DNA of 64,000 nucleotides from Nocardia sputorum (GTDB lineage Bacteria > Actinomycetota > Actinomycetes > Mycobacteriales > Mycobacteriaceae): contig NZ_AP026978.1 in the NCBI RefSeq assembly GCF_027924405.1, forward strand, positions 5,084,001 to 5,148,000, given 5' to 3'. How positions within the stretch are numbered: position 1 is the stretch's first letter; each line of letters starts with the position of its first letter. A program made the position numbers and the translations under genes. The notes under the pieces are model-generated. The model ran no database searches. It was not told where the DNA came from and was given only the letters and a program-made list of their open reading frames with translations. Shown one piece after another: positions 17,691 to 27,399 of this stretch.

Positions 17691-18980
17691 TCAGCGCAGG
17701 ATGCCCGCGTTCCGCGCGGCGCGCAGCCAGTCGGGGAACTCGCCGAGCAATCGGGCGTAGAGCTGCGCGTCGTCGACCTGATCGATGTCGTCGAGGGCGA
17801 AGAATCCCGCGTTGTCCACCGCCCGATCCGACAGCTCGTCCAGGGTCCGCAGCAGACCGTAGTTGGCCCGGCCGAGGCCGACGAACTGCCAGAAGGCGGG
17901 CAGCAGCGCGGCTTCGCGCATGAGTGCCGCGATCTCCCGTTTCTTGGCGAAGCCGCCGTCGGTGAAGAACAGCACGAGGGTGGGGCGGCCACCAGGGCGC
18001 AACGAGTCGATGATGGCGCGCATGATCGGCAGTTCGTCGTTGCGGCCACCGAGCCGGTCGTAGTCGATGCCCCCGTGGGTTCCGCCGAGATGCAGATAGG
18101 TCCGGGCCCACGCGTCGCCGTGCTCGACGGTGATGTCGGGCAGCTTGGCGAACGAGACGGCGTAGAGATACGCCTCCAGCGTCCCGTCGTCGTCGAGCTG
18201 CGTGGCCACCGGGATCATCCGCTGCACGACGCGGTGCACCACCTGGTCGCGATACTGCCGGTTCATGCTGCCCGTCTTGTCCACGACCAGGACGACGCGC
18301 GCGCGGATCCCGAAAGCGTCCTTGTCGATGAGGACTTTCGCGACCTCGCGCTTGCGCAGATCCAGCGTCGCGCGCTTCTCGAAGGAGAGCTTCGCCTCGC
18401 CGGGGACGGTGAAGACGTCCGGGACGGCCCGCGCCGACGGGTCCGGCGCGGCTGGTTGCGCGGACGCGACCGCCGGGGACGGCTCCTCGTCCACGCTCAC
18501 GCCGTGATCGGTGACCAGTGCCGCGAACCCGCCCGCATAGCCTTGCCCGACCGCGCGCACCTTCCAGCCGCCCTGGCGGCGGTACAGCTCCAGCGCGATC
18601 ACCACGGATTCGCTGCCCAAACCCTCGATGCGGTACTCGTACAGCGGGTTTCCCGCCGCGTCGGCCACCGTGGCGACCGGGGGCGCGACCCGGCCGAAGG
18701 TCTCGGCCGGATCGTCGAGCGTGAGCACGACCCGTAATTGCGCGATGTCCGCGGGCAGGTCGGCGAGCGAAACCGACAGTGCGCCCGGCGTTCCCCGTTC
18801 CAGCGACACACCGGGCGCGCTGGGCTGGTTGAAGAACACGAAGTCCGCGTCCGATCGCACGCGACCGGCCGCGGTCACCAACAGCGCCGACACGTCGACC
18901 GCGGCCTCGGTGCGCACCGACACCAGCACGCGCGCCACGTCCAATGCCGCGTTCTGACCTTTGACCAATGCCGCGCCCAC
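17691..18980 (-). CDS. TerD domain - von Willebrand A domain protein (TerF-like)
   Basis: A 429-residue cytosolic protein starting with GTG at 18980, GGGAG upstream. Residues 1-165 are a TerD domain (LVKGQNAAL start, GGWKVRAVGQGYAGGF end). A linker of about 35 residues leads to a vWA domain (about 205-425) whose metal-ion site is D234-K-T236-G-S238, a DxTxS form of the usual DxSxS, followed by the TLVLFFTDGGF strand. This architecture is found in tellurite-resistance/stress operons with chaperone or signalling roles. No terA, terB or terC gene adjoins, but a second TerD-containing protein lies 6 kb away. Confidence 0.9.
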   Translation of the reverse strand: MGAALVKGQNAALDVARVLVSVRTEAAVDVSALLVTAAGRVRSDADFVFFNQPSAPGVSLERGTPGALSVSLADLPADIAQLRVVLTLDDPAETFGRVAPPVATVADAAGNPLYEYRIEGLGSESVVIALELYRRQGGWKVRAVGQGYAGGFAALVTDHGVSVDEEPSPAVASAQPAAPDPSARAVPDVFTVPGEAKLSFEKRATLDLRKREVAKVLIDKDAFGIRARVVLVVDKTGSMNRQYRDQVVHRVVQRMIPVATQLDDDGTLEAYLYAVSFAKLPDITVEHGDAWARTYLHLGGTHGGIDYDRLGGRNDELPIMRAIIDSLRPGGRPTLVLFFTDGGFAKKREIAALMREAALLPAFWQFVGLGRANYGLLRTLDELSDRAVDNAGFFALDDIDQVDDAQLYARLLGEFPDWLRAARNAGILR

Positions 18981-19191
18981 CGAGACTCCCAGCCGTCGTC
19001 ACACCGAAACCCCCACCGGGATCAGCGTAAGTCGAGCGGCGGGCGGATGCGGAACGTTCGCCGCGCGAGACCGGGCCGAGCTCCGGCGGACTCGCGGTCG
19101 CCGTGGCGCAGCGCCGGTGTCCGGACGTCGCCCGCGCCTGCGACCGGACGCGCCGCCGACCAGCGGCATCGATGAGCAACCACACCCGTCG

Positions 19192-20097
19192 TCAGCGCAC
19201 ACTCGTGCCGGTCAGCGTTGTCATCGGCGGCCGATCGGCCGCGGGCGCCGCGCCCGGCACCGCGCGCCAGCCCGAGCCCTGCGGCAGATACTGCGTCAGC
19301 GCGGCGCCCGAGTCGGGAATGCCGAGCCGGTCGAGCAGCGTCGCGATCACTTGCCTGCTCATCTCGGCCAATTCGGGCAGCGGCCGATTGCGGTGCACGC
19401 GGGCGCCGAGGTCGACCTGCCCGATCGCTCCGGCTCCGTGCCTGCGCCAGGTGTCGATCAGGATGCCGATCTCGACGCCGTAGCCGGGGGCGAACGGCAA
19501 CGCGCGCAGCAGTTCCCGGGTCGCCGCGTACTCGCCGCCCAGCGGCTGCCGCAACTCGGCGAGCTCCGGCACGAGCGCGGCGAGCAGCGGCCGGGCCACC
19601 AGTTGGGTGACGCGTCCGCCCCCGTCCGCGGCGTCGCCGATCGGCCGGCGGTAGAACCCTTTCACCAACCGCAGGTCGTCGTGCGACAGCAGCGGCGCGA
19701 GCAGCGAGGGGACGAACCGCGGGTCGGGCGCGACGAGATCGGCGTCGACGAACACGATGAAGTCACCGGAGGCCACCGCCAGCGACCGCCACAGCACCTC
19801 GCCCTTGCCCGGGCACGGCGGCACGGCGGGCAGCGCCTGCTCGCGGGAGTAGACGGTCGCGCCCGCCGCGCGCGCCCGGGCGGCGGTCCGATCGGTGGAG
19901 CCGGAGTCGAGCACGATCAGTTCATCGACCAGGGTGCCGACCAGGTCGCGGATCGAGCCGACCACGCCCGCGACGGTGTCCTCCTCGTTCAGGGCGGGAA
20001 CGACCACCGAGACGGTGCGGTGCCGCTTGCGTTCGAGTAGCTCGTCATACGACCACACTCGGTCGTAGTGGACGACGCCGGGTGCTGTTGGCGTCAT
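19192..20097 (-). CDS. gpgS: Glucosyl-3-phosphoglycerate synthase
   Basis: A 301-residue GT-A retaining glycosyltransferase (GT81) that transfers glucose from a nucleotide sugar to 3-phosphoglycerate, the first step of methylglucose lipopolysaccharide synthesis in mycolate actinomycetes. Motifs: VVVPALNEEDTV at the N-terminus, LDSGSTDRT, the metal-binding VDADLVAPDPRF, RLVKGFYRRP, and GYGVEIGILIDTW near residue 225. ATG at 20097 is preceded by AAAGGA; the frame is open further upstream without a better start. It is followed by 88 bp from the MFS gene and may belong to its own unit. MGLPs regulate fatty acid synthesis in relatives. Confidence 0.92.
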   Translation of the reverse strand: MTPTAPGVVHYDRVWSYDELLERKRHRTVSVVVPALNEEDTVAGVVGSIRDLVGTLVDELIVLDSGSTDRTAARARAAGATVYSREQALPAVPPCPGKGEVLWRSLAVASGDFIVFVDADLVAPDPRFVPSLLAPLLSHDDLRLVKGFYRRPIGDAADGGGRVTQLVARPLLAALVPELAELRQPLGGEYAATRELLRALPFAPGYGVEIGILIDTWRRHGAGAIGQVDLGARVHRNRPLPELAEMSRQVIATLLDRLGIPDSGAALTQYLPQGSGWRAVPGAAPAADRPPMTTLTGTSVR

Positions 20098-20185
20098 GGA
20101 GAGCGTCCTTTCCAGGCCCTGGTCCGTCGTGTTGTTCGTTGTGGCCGACCAAAGTCGGACGACGCGGTCGCACGACCGAGCGCCG

Positions 20186-21817
20186 TCACCGTGCCGCCCC
20201 CTTCCGTGGGAGCGCGAGACTGAGCGCGACGAGCGCCAGCGCGGTCGCCGCGACCACCCACAGCACCGTGACGCAGGCGGCGAGAAAGGTGTGCGCGGCG
20301 GCGATCTGACCGGCCAGGTCGGCCCCCGCGCCGGGGCAGGTGTGCGCGTCGAGGTGCGGGGTCGGCGAACGCAGCGCCGATTCGGCGCACTCGGTGAAAG
20401 TGGTGACGTCGCGGTCACGCTGCGCCGCGGGCGAGTTCGACAGCGATGCCGCCAGAACGGATTTCGCGTGCCCGACACCGAGGTCGGTGTCGGCGTCCAC
20501 CCGGCGGAAGAACAGCGAGCCGAGCATCGCCACCCCCACCGAACTACCGATCTGCTGCACGGTGGGCACCGTTCCGGACGCCGAGCCGGTCGCCCGTTCG
20601 GCGACGCCCGCCATCATGGCCGCGGGCAGCGGCGCGGCGAACAGTCCCATCCCGGCGCCTGCGGCGAAGACCGGGACGGCGAGCCGCCCCAGATCGATCC
20701 CGGCGTCGGCGGGGTGGACCGTCACCGCGATGACGGCGATCGCGACGGCGAACATCGACACGCCGAGGGTCAGCGCGCGACTGCCCATCCGTCCCACCAG
20801 TACCGGCGAGGTGAGGGCGCCGCACGCGCCGCCGACCGCGAACGGCAACACCAGAATCCCGGTCCGCAACGCCGTGAAGCCCAGCCCGGATTGCGCCGTC
20901 ACCGAGACGGTGAACAAGAAGGCCGCGAAGATGGCGAAGAACAGCAGCGTCAGCACGGAGCCGACCGCGAAACCCCGGTCCGCGAACAGATCGATCCGCA
21001 ACAGCGGGCTCTCCCCCGATCGCAGCCGTCCGCGCTGGTGCCAGACGAACACCACCAGCAGCGCCAGCCCGGCGCCGGCCAATCCGAAAAGTTGTGGCGG
21101 CCAGCCCTGTTCGCGGCCGGCCGCGAGGGGATACAGCAAGGCGACCAGCCCGCAGGTCGCCAGCGCCGCGCCGACGACATCCAGCCGTTCCGTGGTGGCG
21201 GGCCTGCCCACGTGCAGGTGCCGGTGCGCGAGCAGCAAGCCGAGCACGCACAGCGGCACGTTCAGCAGGAAGATGGCACGCCAGCCCAGACCGAACGGAT
21301 CGGAGGCGATGACCGCGCCGCCGAGCAAGGGGCCCGCGATGGCCGCGAGACCGGCGGCCGCGCCGTACAGCCCAAAGGCCAACGGCTGCCGCTGTTTCGG
21401 GAACACGGCGCTGATGATGGCGATGACCTGCGCGGACATCGCCGCGGCGGACAGACCCTGCGCGGCGCGCGCCGCGATCAGCTCACCGGGCAGGTGGGCC
21501 AGCCCGCACCACACCGAGGCGACTGTGAAGGCCGCCATCGCGCCGATGAAGACCCGCCGCCGCCCGATCGACTCCCCGATCCGGGCGGCGGTCATCAGGG
21601 TGCCCGCGAAGGCCAGGCTGTAGCCCACGACGACGAACACCTGCGCCGAACCGGGCGCCGCCAATTCCCGTGCGATGCTCGGCAGGGCGGTGTTGACGAT
21701 CGTCATGTCCAGCATCTGCATGAACACGGCCAGCAGGCAGGCGCCCAGCGCTGCCCACGCCGCCGAGCCGGCGATCACCGGCTCCGGGCCGGTGACAATG
21801 CGCGCCCGGGTGCTCAT
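20186..21817 (-). CDS. MFS drug/lipid exporter, 14-helix DHA2 family
   Basis: A 543-residue membrane protein with about 14 hydrophobic segments. The DHA2 signatures are seen: LDMTIVNTALPSIAREL in helix 1, GRRRVFIGAMAAF in the loop 2-3 motif, and GLYGAAAGLAAIAGPLLGG in helix 5. The ATG at 21817 overlaps the stop of the acyltransferase gene by 4 nt (ATGA), so transporter and acyltransferase are translationally coupled. This suggests that the pump exports the acylated product, as PapA/MmpL pairs do for mycobacterial glycolipids; the product is unknown. Confidence 0.92.
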   Translation of the reverse strand: MSTRARIVTGPEPVIAGSAAWAALGACLLAVFMQMLDMTIVNTALPSIARELAAPGSAQVFVVVGYSLAFAGTLMTAARIGESIGRRRVFIGAMAAFTVASVWCGLAHLPGELIAARAAQGLSAAAMSAQVIAIISAVFPKQRQPLAFGLYGAAAGLAAIAGPLLGGAVIASDPFGLGWRAIFLLNVPLCVLGLLLAHRHLHVGRPATTERLDVVGAALATCGLVALLYPLAAGREQGWPPQLFGLAGAGLALLVVFVWHQRGRLRSGESPLLRIDLFADRGFAVGSVLTLLFFAIFAAFLFTVSVTAQSGLGFTALRTGILVLPFAVGGACGALTSPVLVGRMGSRALTLGVSMFAVAIAVIAVTVHPADAGIDLGRLAVPVFAAGAGMGLFAAPLPAAMMAGVAERATGSASGTVPTVQQIGSSVGVAMLGSLFFRRVDADTDLGVGHAKSVLAASLSNSPAAQRDRDVTTFTECAESALRSPTPHLDAHTCPGAGADLAGQIAAAHTFLAACVTVLWVVAATALALVALSLALPRKGAAR

Positions 21818-23235
21818 GGAAGGGCGCCGGCCCGCACCGCGCGGTCGCCTTTCGCGGCGACATCGGCCACGATCGCCCGCACGGCGGTGACGTAGCGCGC
21901 GATCACCTCGTGCGCCCGCGGCGTATCGGGGAACAGCAGGCTCAGCGTGGTGACATCGGTGAATCGGTTGATCCAGATGTACACCTCGCGCGAGCTGCCG
22001 CGATTGGCGAACATGCCACCGTCGATCTTGTCGAACATCTCGACGCCCGCCATCTTGCGAATGTCCAGATAGGACAGCATCCGTGCGGACCAGCCGGGCC
22101 GGGTGCGGATGCCGAGTTCGGGCGGCGCCAGTTGCAGTGCCCGGTGCAGCGACACGTCGGTCAGCTCCTTGCCCCGGTCGTAGGCCGCCTGGGCCGCGGC
22201 GACCACACCCGTGAACGACTGATCGGCGCGCACCGGGAAGGCCACCGGAATCAGATTCGTGTACCACCCGACCGACGCGGCCTCCCCCTCGGTGCGGCGT
22301 GTGTTCACCGGTGTCAGGCCGAAATACCAATCGCCACCGGCCAGTTCGATCTCGGCGAGCGCGGCCGCGGCGAACAATCCGCCGGTGAACCGGCCGCCGT
22401 TGGCCCGGCAGACCTCTTCGAAACGCAGTGCACCCGGTTCATCGATCAGGTCGGTGGTCACCTGCGCGCCCCGAATGTGCTCGTCGCCGGCGGCCCACAG
22501 GTCCACCGGGAAGCCGGGTACATCACCGCCGTTGCGCCGTAGCAGATCCAGCCAGACGGAGATCTGCGGCGATTCGGCGGTCAGCTCCGCACTGAGGCGG
22601 CGTTCCCGCTCGCAGTAGGCGATGTGACCGGTCACCGGCGCCGGAGTCAGGGTGCGGCCGGACAATTCGCTGCCATAGAGCGTCAACAGGTCCACACAGG
22701 ACAACGCCTGCGCGACGCCGTCGGTGTGCAGGTGGTCCACCGCCGCGTACACCGTGAACGACTCCGCGTGCTCGATGATCCCGAAGCTGAAGCAGTCCCA
22801 CTCCAGCGGACCGGGCGTCTCGGCGAGGACGTGCGCCCGGATGGCGTCGCTGTCGGTGTAGACGCCATGCTCGGTGGGCACGACCCGGATGTCCGCCGGG
22901 TCGAGCACACGGCGCTCCACCTCATCCGCCGCGGTGCTGACGAACCAGCTCCAGAACGTGTCGTGCCTGCGCAGGAACGCCTCGATCGCACGGGTCAGCG
23001 CCGCCCGATCCGGGACGCCGGGAATCGTGAACGCGATCATGCACACCCGCGAAACGCGGAATCCCGCATCCGCGGTGCGGTGCGCGGTGCGCAGATATTC
23101 CTCCTGCTGATGCGACGGTGGCGCCGGATGCGCCGGCGCGCGGCGCGCCGCGGCGAGTGATTCCGGCGCGGCCCGCCAACTGGTGAGCCTTCCCGCCGTG
23201 GGCTGCCATTCGTCGATGAAACCGAAATTGACCAC
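21814..23235 (-). CDS. PapA-type acyltransferase (condensation-domain fold)
   Basis: A 473-residue enzyme with the condensation/acyltransferase fold. The catalytic HxxxD motif is H168-L-H-T-D172-G in AAVDHLHTDGVAQ; IWINRFTDVTTLSLLFPDT near the C-terminus is the second conserved strand. The family, which includes mycobacterial PapA proteins, moves an acyl group from a carrier or CoA to a hydroxyl of trehalose or another polyketide-type acceptor. Start is GTG at 23235. It is coupled to the MFS gene by a 4-nt overlap and divergent from an Ag85-like gene, consistent with a small cell-envelope lipid module. Confidence 0.88.
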   Translation of the reverse strand: MVNFGFIDEWQPTAGRLTSWRAAPESLAAARRAPAHPAPPSHQQEEYLRTAHRTADAGFRVSRVCMIAFTIPGVPDRAALTRAIEAFLRRHDTFWSWFVSTAADEVERRVLDPADIRVVPTEHGVYTDSDAIRAHVLAETPGPLEWDCFSFGIIEHAESFTVYAAVDHLHTDGVAQALSCVDLLTLYGSELSGRTLTPAPVTGHIAYCERERRLSAELTAESPQISVWLDLLRRNGGDVPGFPVDLWAAGDEHIRGAQVTTDLIDEPGALRFEEVCRANGGRFTGGLFAAAALAEIELAGGDWYFGLTPVNTRRTEGEAASVGWYTNLIPVAFPVRADQSFTGVVAAAQAAYDRGKELTDVSLHRALQLAPPELGIRTRPGWSARMLSYLDIRKMAGVEMFDKIDGGMFANRGSSREVYIWINRFTDVTTLSLLFPDTPRAHEVIARYVTAVRAIVADVAAKGDRAVRAGALP

Positions 23236-23468
23236 AGTGTTCTCGATTCGTGCGGGCGAGAGGAAATTCTCGACTGACCCTCAGGAAAGTTAACGACAGG
23301 AAACATCGGACGACCATAGGTGAGACAAAATCTTGTGACCGCCACCAGAGGACCGCGCGAGTGGCTCGTCGAGTTTCCCAAGAATGCGCGCTGGCGCTTG
23401 CCGGGCCGCGTGATCGCGTCCTACCTTCGCCACCACGACAGTGCACGAACCAGGTTCGGAGGTCTCAC

Positions 23469-24536
23469 GTGCACGCTCGAACGACAGCCACACCGAGCGC
23501 GGTCAGCACCTCGATCGCCATCGCGCTCATGCTCGCCGCCACCCTGATGATTCCCCGTTGGCCTGGGGCGATAGCACAATCGGAAACTGAAATCCTCGAT
23601 TATCCGGTGTCTTCCGAGGGTTCCAGGGTGCTGGACATCGGCCCGGTCATCGGCCGCCTGACCGACGTGCGGATCTACTCCGCCGCGATGGGCGCCACCG
23701 TCCCGGTGAAAGTGATCCGCGCGCCGGACAATTCGAGACCGGCGCCCGTGCTGTATCTGCTCAATGGCGCCAGCGGTGGCACCGGAGGAAGCAACTGGCC
23801 GAATCAGACGGATATCGAGGAATTCTTTCGCGACCGTCAAGTGAACGTCGTCGTGCCGATGGGCGGCGAGGGAAGTTATTTCGCGGATTGGCGGACGGAC
23901 GATCCCGTACTCGGCAGGCAACGCTGGACGACATTTCTCACCAGGGAACTGCCGCCGTTGATCGATGCCGCTTTTTCGGGCAACGGCGCCAACGCCGTCG
24001 CCGGCATCTCCATGGCGGCCACCTCGGTATTCCAGCTCGTCCTCGCCGCACCCCGGCTCTACCGGGCCCTCGGCTCCTACAGCGGGTGCGTGCGCACCAG
24101 CGATCCCGCGGGACAAGCCATGGTCGCCGCGGTGGTCACCCGCTGGCGCGGCAACACCCTGAACATGTGGGGGCCGCCCACCGACCCGCAGTGGGCGGCC
24201 AACGATCCCTACCTGCATGCCGAGCAACTGCGCGGCACCGCCATCTACGTCTCCACCGGCACCGGTATACCGGGCCCGCTCGATACACCCGACGGACCGG
24301 GCATCGACGGTAACAGCGAGAAACTGGCCAGCCAGCTCGTCACCGGTGGATTCCTGGAGGCGGTCATCAACCAGTGCGCGCACGACCTGAGCAATCGATT
24401 GCGCGAGCTCGACATCCCGGCGACCTTCGACTTCCGGCCCGTCGGCACCCACTCCTGGGGTTACTGGCAGCAGGATCTGCACAACTCCTGGCCGCTGATC
24501 GCCACGGCACTGGCGATCTCCCCCACCACCGGATAG
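23469..24536 (+). CDS. Secreted Ag85-like mycolyltransferase/esterase
   Basis: A 355-residue exported alpha/beta hydrolase. The GTG at 23469 is preceded by GGAGG at 6 nt. An N-terminal hydrophobic segment (about 12-30) ends near AIAQS, a signal-peptidase-like site. VLYLLNGASGGTGGSNW matches the Ag85 oxyanion region, S181 in AGISMAATS is the nucleophile, and the His is in GTHSWGYWQQDL, the same context as HSWEYW in Ag85. Antigen 85 proteins transfer mycolic acids to trehalose and arabinogalactan. Divergent from the PapA-type gene, it may process the same lipid outside the membrane. Confidence 0.88.
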   Translation: MHARTTATPSAVSTSIAIALMLAATLMIPRWPGAIAQSETEILDYPVSSEGSRVLDIGPVIGRLTDVRIYSAAMGATVPVKVIRAPDNSRPAPVLYLLNGASGGTGGSNWPNQTDIEEFFRDRQVNVVVPMGGEGSYFADWRTDDPVLGRQRWTTFLTRELPPLIDAAFSGNGANAVAGISMAATSVFQLVLAAPRLYRALGSYSGCVRTSDPAGQAMVAAVVTRWRGNTLNMWGPPTDPQWAANDPYLHAEQLRGTAIYVSTGTGIPGPLDTPDGPGIDGNSEKLASQLVTGGFLEAVINQCAHDLSNRLRELDIPATFDFRPVGTHSWGYWQQDLHNSWPLIATALAISPTTG

Positions 24537-24561
24537 CCGAAGCGCAGGCGGCCGGCCCGCG

Positions 24562-26031
24562 TCAGCGCGCGCGGACCGCTTCCGCGGCGCCGGTGATGTT
24601 GCGGGCCATCCCGCCGAAGATAGCGGCGTGGAACGGCGCGATCGACTTCCAGTACAGGTGCCCGGCCAGCCCGTGCGGCTCGAACAACGCGCATTGCCGA
24701 TAGGTGGCGCCGGGACCATCGGGCTCGACCGCGAGCTCCAGCCAGGCCCGGCCCGGCACCCGCATCTCAGCGCGCAACCGCAGCATCCGAGGCCGCTCCA
24801 ACCGCTCCACCCGCCACCAATCCAGCGCTTCGCCCTCGTGCAGCCGGTGCGGGTCGCGCCGCCCGCGGCCGAGACCGACGCCGCCCGCCAGCCGGTCTAT
24901 CCAGCCGCGCAGAGACCAGGCCAGCGGGAACGAATACCAGCCGTGCTCGCCACCGATCGCCTCGATCACCCGCCACAGCGTCGCGGGGTCGGCGTCGGTG
25001 TGCCGTTCGCGCACATCCCGGTACAGCGAGCCGCCCGACCATTCCGGGTCGGTGGGCAGCGGATCCGACGGCGCACCCGGCGGATGGGCGTCCGACCACC
25101 TGGTCGGCACGTCCAGGTCGCGAATCTTCTGCAGTGCCAGCGTCACCGCCCGGCGGTAACCGGTCGGTCCTCCCGGCGGGTCCGCGATGAGGTCGGCGAT
25201 CGCGTGGTCATGACAGACCACGTCGTTGATCAGCGATTCCATCAGCGGCACGGCGATCGAGCGTGGCACCGGCGTCACCAGATTCACCCATTGCGCCGAC
25301 AACCACGGCGTCAGCACCGGCACCGGCACGATCAGCCGGCGCGGCAGCCGCGCCACTTCGGCGTAGCCGCGCATCATCTGCGCGTAGGTCAGCACGTCCG
25401 GACCGCCGATATCGAAGGCACCGCCCGCGCCGTCGGGCAGCGAGGCCGCCTCGGTCAGGTAATACAGCACGTCACGCACCGCGATCGGCTGGATCCGGTT
25501 GTGCACCCAGCGCGGGGTGACCATCATCGGCAGCCGCTCGGTCAGATAGCGCAGCATCTCGAAACTGGCCGAGCCGGAACCGATGATCACCGCGGCCCGC
25601 AGCACCAGCGCGGGCACCGCACCCGCGCCGAGGATGTCGCCGACCTCGGCGCGCGAGGCCAGGTGCCGCGACAGCCGCTGCGCGTCCGGGACGATGCCGC
25701 CGAGGTAGACGATTCTGATCAGCCCGGCGTCCGCCGCCTCGGCCGCGACCAGGATGGCGGCTTCCCGGTCCACGGTGTCGAAGTCGGCCCGCGTCAAGGA
25801 ATGGACCAGGTAGTACAGCACGTCCTGTCCGGCCAGTGCGGCGCGCACGTCGGCGGCGGAGGTCACGTCACCGGCCAGCACCTCGGCGCGATCGCGCCAC
25901 GGCGCCTCGGCGAGCTTGCCCGGGGTGCGAGCCAGCACGCGGACTGTGTGACCGGCGCGCAGCAGTTCGGGCACCAGTCGTCCGCCGATGTAGCCGGTCG
26001 CACCGAACACCACACACCGCACGGCAACCAT
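24562..26031 (-). CDS. NAD(P)-binding SDR protein fused to DUF2867
   Basis: A 489-residue two-domain protein. Residues 1-300 are an atypical short-chain dehydrogenase with the Rossmann motif VFGATGYIGGRLVPELL at the N-terminus, and FDIGGPDVLTYAQMM further on; the classical YxxxK is not obvious. Residues 330-485 are DUF2867 (WSGGSLYRDVRERHTDADPATLWRVIEAIGGEHGWYS..., LFEPHGLAGHLYWKSIAPFH), a START-like domain that could hold a lipid or quinone. Such fusions are widespread in actinobacteria; the reaction is not known. It is divergent from a membrane transporter gene. Confidence 0.9.
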   Translation of the reverse strand: MVAVRCVVFGATGYIGGRLVPELLRAGHTVRVLARTPGKLAEAPWRDRAEVLAGDVTSAADVRAALAGQDVLYYLVHSLTRADFDTVDREAAILVAAEAADAGLIRIVYLGGIVPDAQRLSRHLASRAEVGDILGAGAVPALVLRAAVIIGSGSASFEMLRYLTERLPMMVTPRWVHNRIQPIAVRDVLYYLTEAASLPDGAGGAFDIGGPDVLTYAQMMRGYAEVARLPRRLIVPVPVLTPWLSAQWVNLVTPVPRSIAVPLMESLINDVVCHDHAIADLIADPPGGPTGYRRAVTLALQKIRDLDVPTRWSDAHPPGAPSDPLPTDPEWSGGSLYRDVRERHTDADPATLWRVIEAIGGEHGWYSFPLAWSLRGWIDRLAGGVGLGRGRRDPHRLHEGEALDWWRVERLERPRMLRLRAEMRVPGRAWLELAVEPDGPGATYRQCALFEPHGLAGHLYWKSIAPFHAAIFGGMARNITGAAEAVRAR

Positions 26032-26162
26032 CCTTCCGATGACGTGCTCAGGTGATGACCCGGGGCCGCGGGGTCAAACAGTGCGCGTTCCCGGCGTGTG
26101 CGCGTCCGGGCGGGCAGCGGCGAGCTCTGATCGCTCGGGCGTCCTCGTGCCAGACTGGGCCC

Positions 26163-27308
26163 GTGAGCGAACGTAGCAAAAGCCACGGACCGGACAAGCC
26201 AGCACCGCGGGATCGCGGCGACGTCATCGGTGCGGGCCTGGTCTGGCTGGCCAAGTGGGCGGTGTGCATCGTCGCGATCGCGGCGGGCGCGTGGGTGCTC
26301 GGATTCCTGGTCGCCCGGCTGTGGGTGGTGATCCTGCCGGTGGCGCTGGCGATCGTCGTCGCCACCGTGCTGTGGCCGCCCGTGCGCTGGCTCACCGCAC
26401 GCGGCCTGCCGCCCGCCGCCGCCGCCTCGCTCGCGGTGCTCGGATTCATCGGCGTGCTCGCCGGCATCATCGCGCTGATCGTGCCCTCGGTCGTGGACCA
26501 GGCCCCGGAACTGGCCGACAAGTCCAGCGCGGGCGTCAACCAGGTGCGCGACTGGTTGCAGGGCCCGCCGCTGAGAATCCGTGACGAGCAATTGGATTCG
26601 GCCGTGGACGCGATCGTCTCCAAGTTGCAGTCCAGTTCGGAGCAGATCGCGACCGGAGTGTTCAGCGGCGTCACCACCGCGACGTCGGTGCTGGTCACCC
26701 TGTTCCTGGTGCTCGTGCTGACCTTCTTCTTCGTCAAGGACGGCCCGCGTTTCCTGCCGTGGTTGCACAGCGTCTCCGGCAGCCGCGGCGGCAGGCACCT
26801 CGAGGAGGTGCTCAGCCGGGTCTGGGTCGTGCTCGGCGGGTTCATCCGCACCCAGGCGCTGGTCAGCCTCGTCGACGCGGTGTGCATCGGCGCGGGCCTG
26901 GTCATCCTCGGGGTCCCGCTGGCGCTGGTCCTCGCGGTGATCACCTTCCTCGGCGGGTTCGTCCCGATGGTCGGCGCGTTCGTCGCCGGTGCGCTCGCCG
27001 TGCTGGTCGCCCTGGTGGGCAATGGCTTCGTGACCGCGCTGATCGTGCTCGGCATCGTCATCGCCGTGCAGCAGCTGGAGGGCAACGTGCTGCAGCCGGT
27101 GTTGCAGAGCCGCAGCATGCAGCTACACGCGGTCATCGTGCTGCTGGCGGTCACCGCGGGCGGCTCGCTGTACGGGATCGTCGGCGCGTTCCTGGCCGTC
27201 CCCGTGGTCGCGATGGCCGCGGTCGTCCTGCGATATGTCGGCGAGCAGATCGACGCGGCCACCGTGCCGCCGCCGGAGCCGGACACCGACCCCGAGCCCG
27301 CGGACTGA
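26163..27308 (+). CDS. AI-2E family transporter (PerM/UPF0118)
   Basis: A 381-residue integral membrane protein with about eight helices. A paired N-terminal hairpin (WLAKWAVCIVAIAAGAWVLGF; ILPVALAIVVATVL) is followed by a long polar segment (about 125-175), and then the conserved C-terminal block GGFVPMVGAFVAGALAVLVAL and QQLEGNVLQPVLQSRSM, the best-conserved motif of the family. Members export small molecules (autoinducer-2, auxin) or ions. GTG at 26163 is the first start at the homologous N-terminus; the frame continues upstream. Confidence 0.9.
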   Translation: MSERSKSHGPDKPAPRDRGDVIGAGLVWLAKWAVCIVAIAAGAWVLGFLVARLWVVILPVALAIVVATVLWPPVRWLTARGLPPAAAASLAVLGFIGVLAGIIALIVPSVVDQAPELADKSSAGVNQVRDWLQGPPLRIRDEQLDSAVDAIVSKLQSSSEQIATGVFSGVTTATSVLVTLFLVLVLTFFFVKDGPRFLPWLHSVSGSRGGRHLEEVLSRVWVVLGGFIRTQALVSLVDAVCIGAGLVILGVPLALVLAVITFLGGFVPMVGAFVAGALAVLVALVGNGFVTALIVLGIVIAVQQLEGNVLQPVLQSRSMQLHAVIVLLAVTAGGSLYGIVGAFLAVPVVAMAAVVLRYVGEQIDAATVPPPEPDTDPEPAD

Positions 27309-27399
27309 CCGCGTCGCACGAAAAGCCGCGCGCCATCGTTGCACTCAGTCCGAATGTAACTATCGCCGTCGCCCGCCCGGGTTCCTAGCGTCAGTGGAC

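Noticed and set aside
20096..21895. 599-codon plus-strand frame opposite the MFS gene
   Set aside because: Low-complexity R/G/H/Q protein, antisense to 14 membrane helices of the MFS exporter.
27309..27399. Possible SAM riboswitch before osmC-metY
   Set aside because: The leader is only about 90 bp and I found no paired elements typical of SAM riboswitches.
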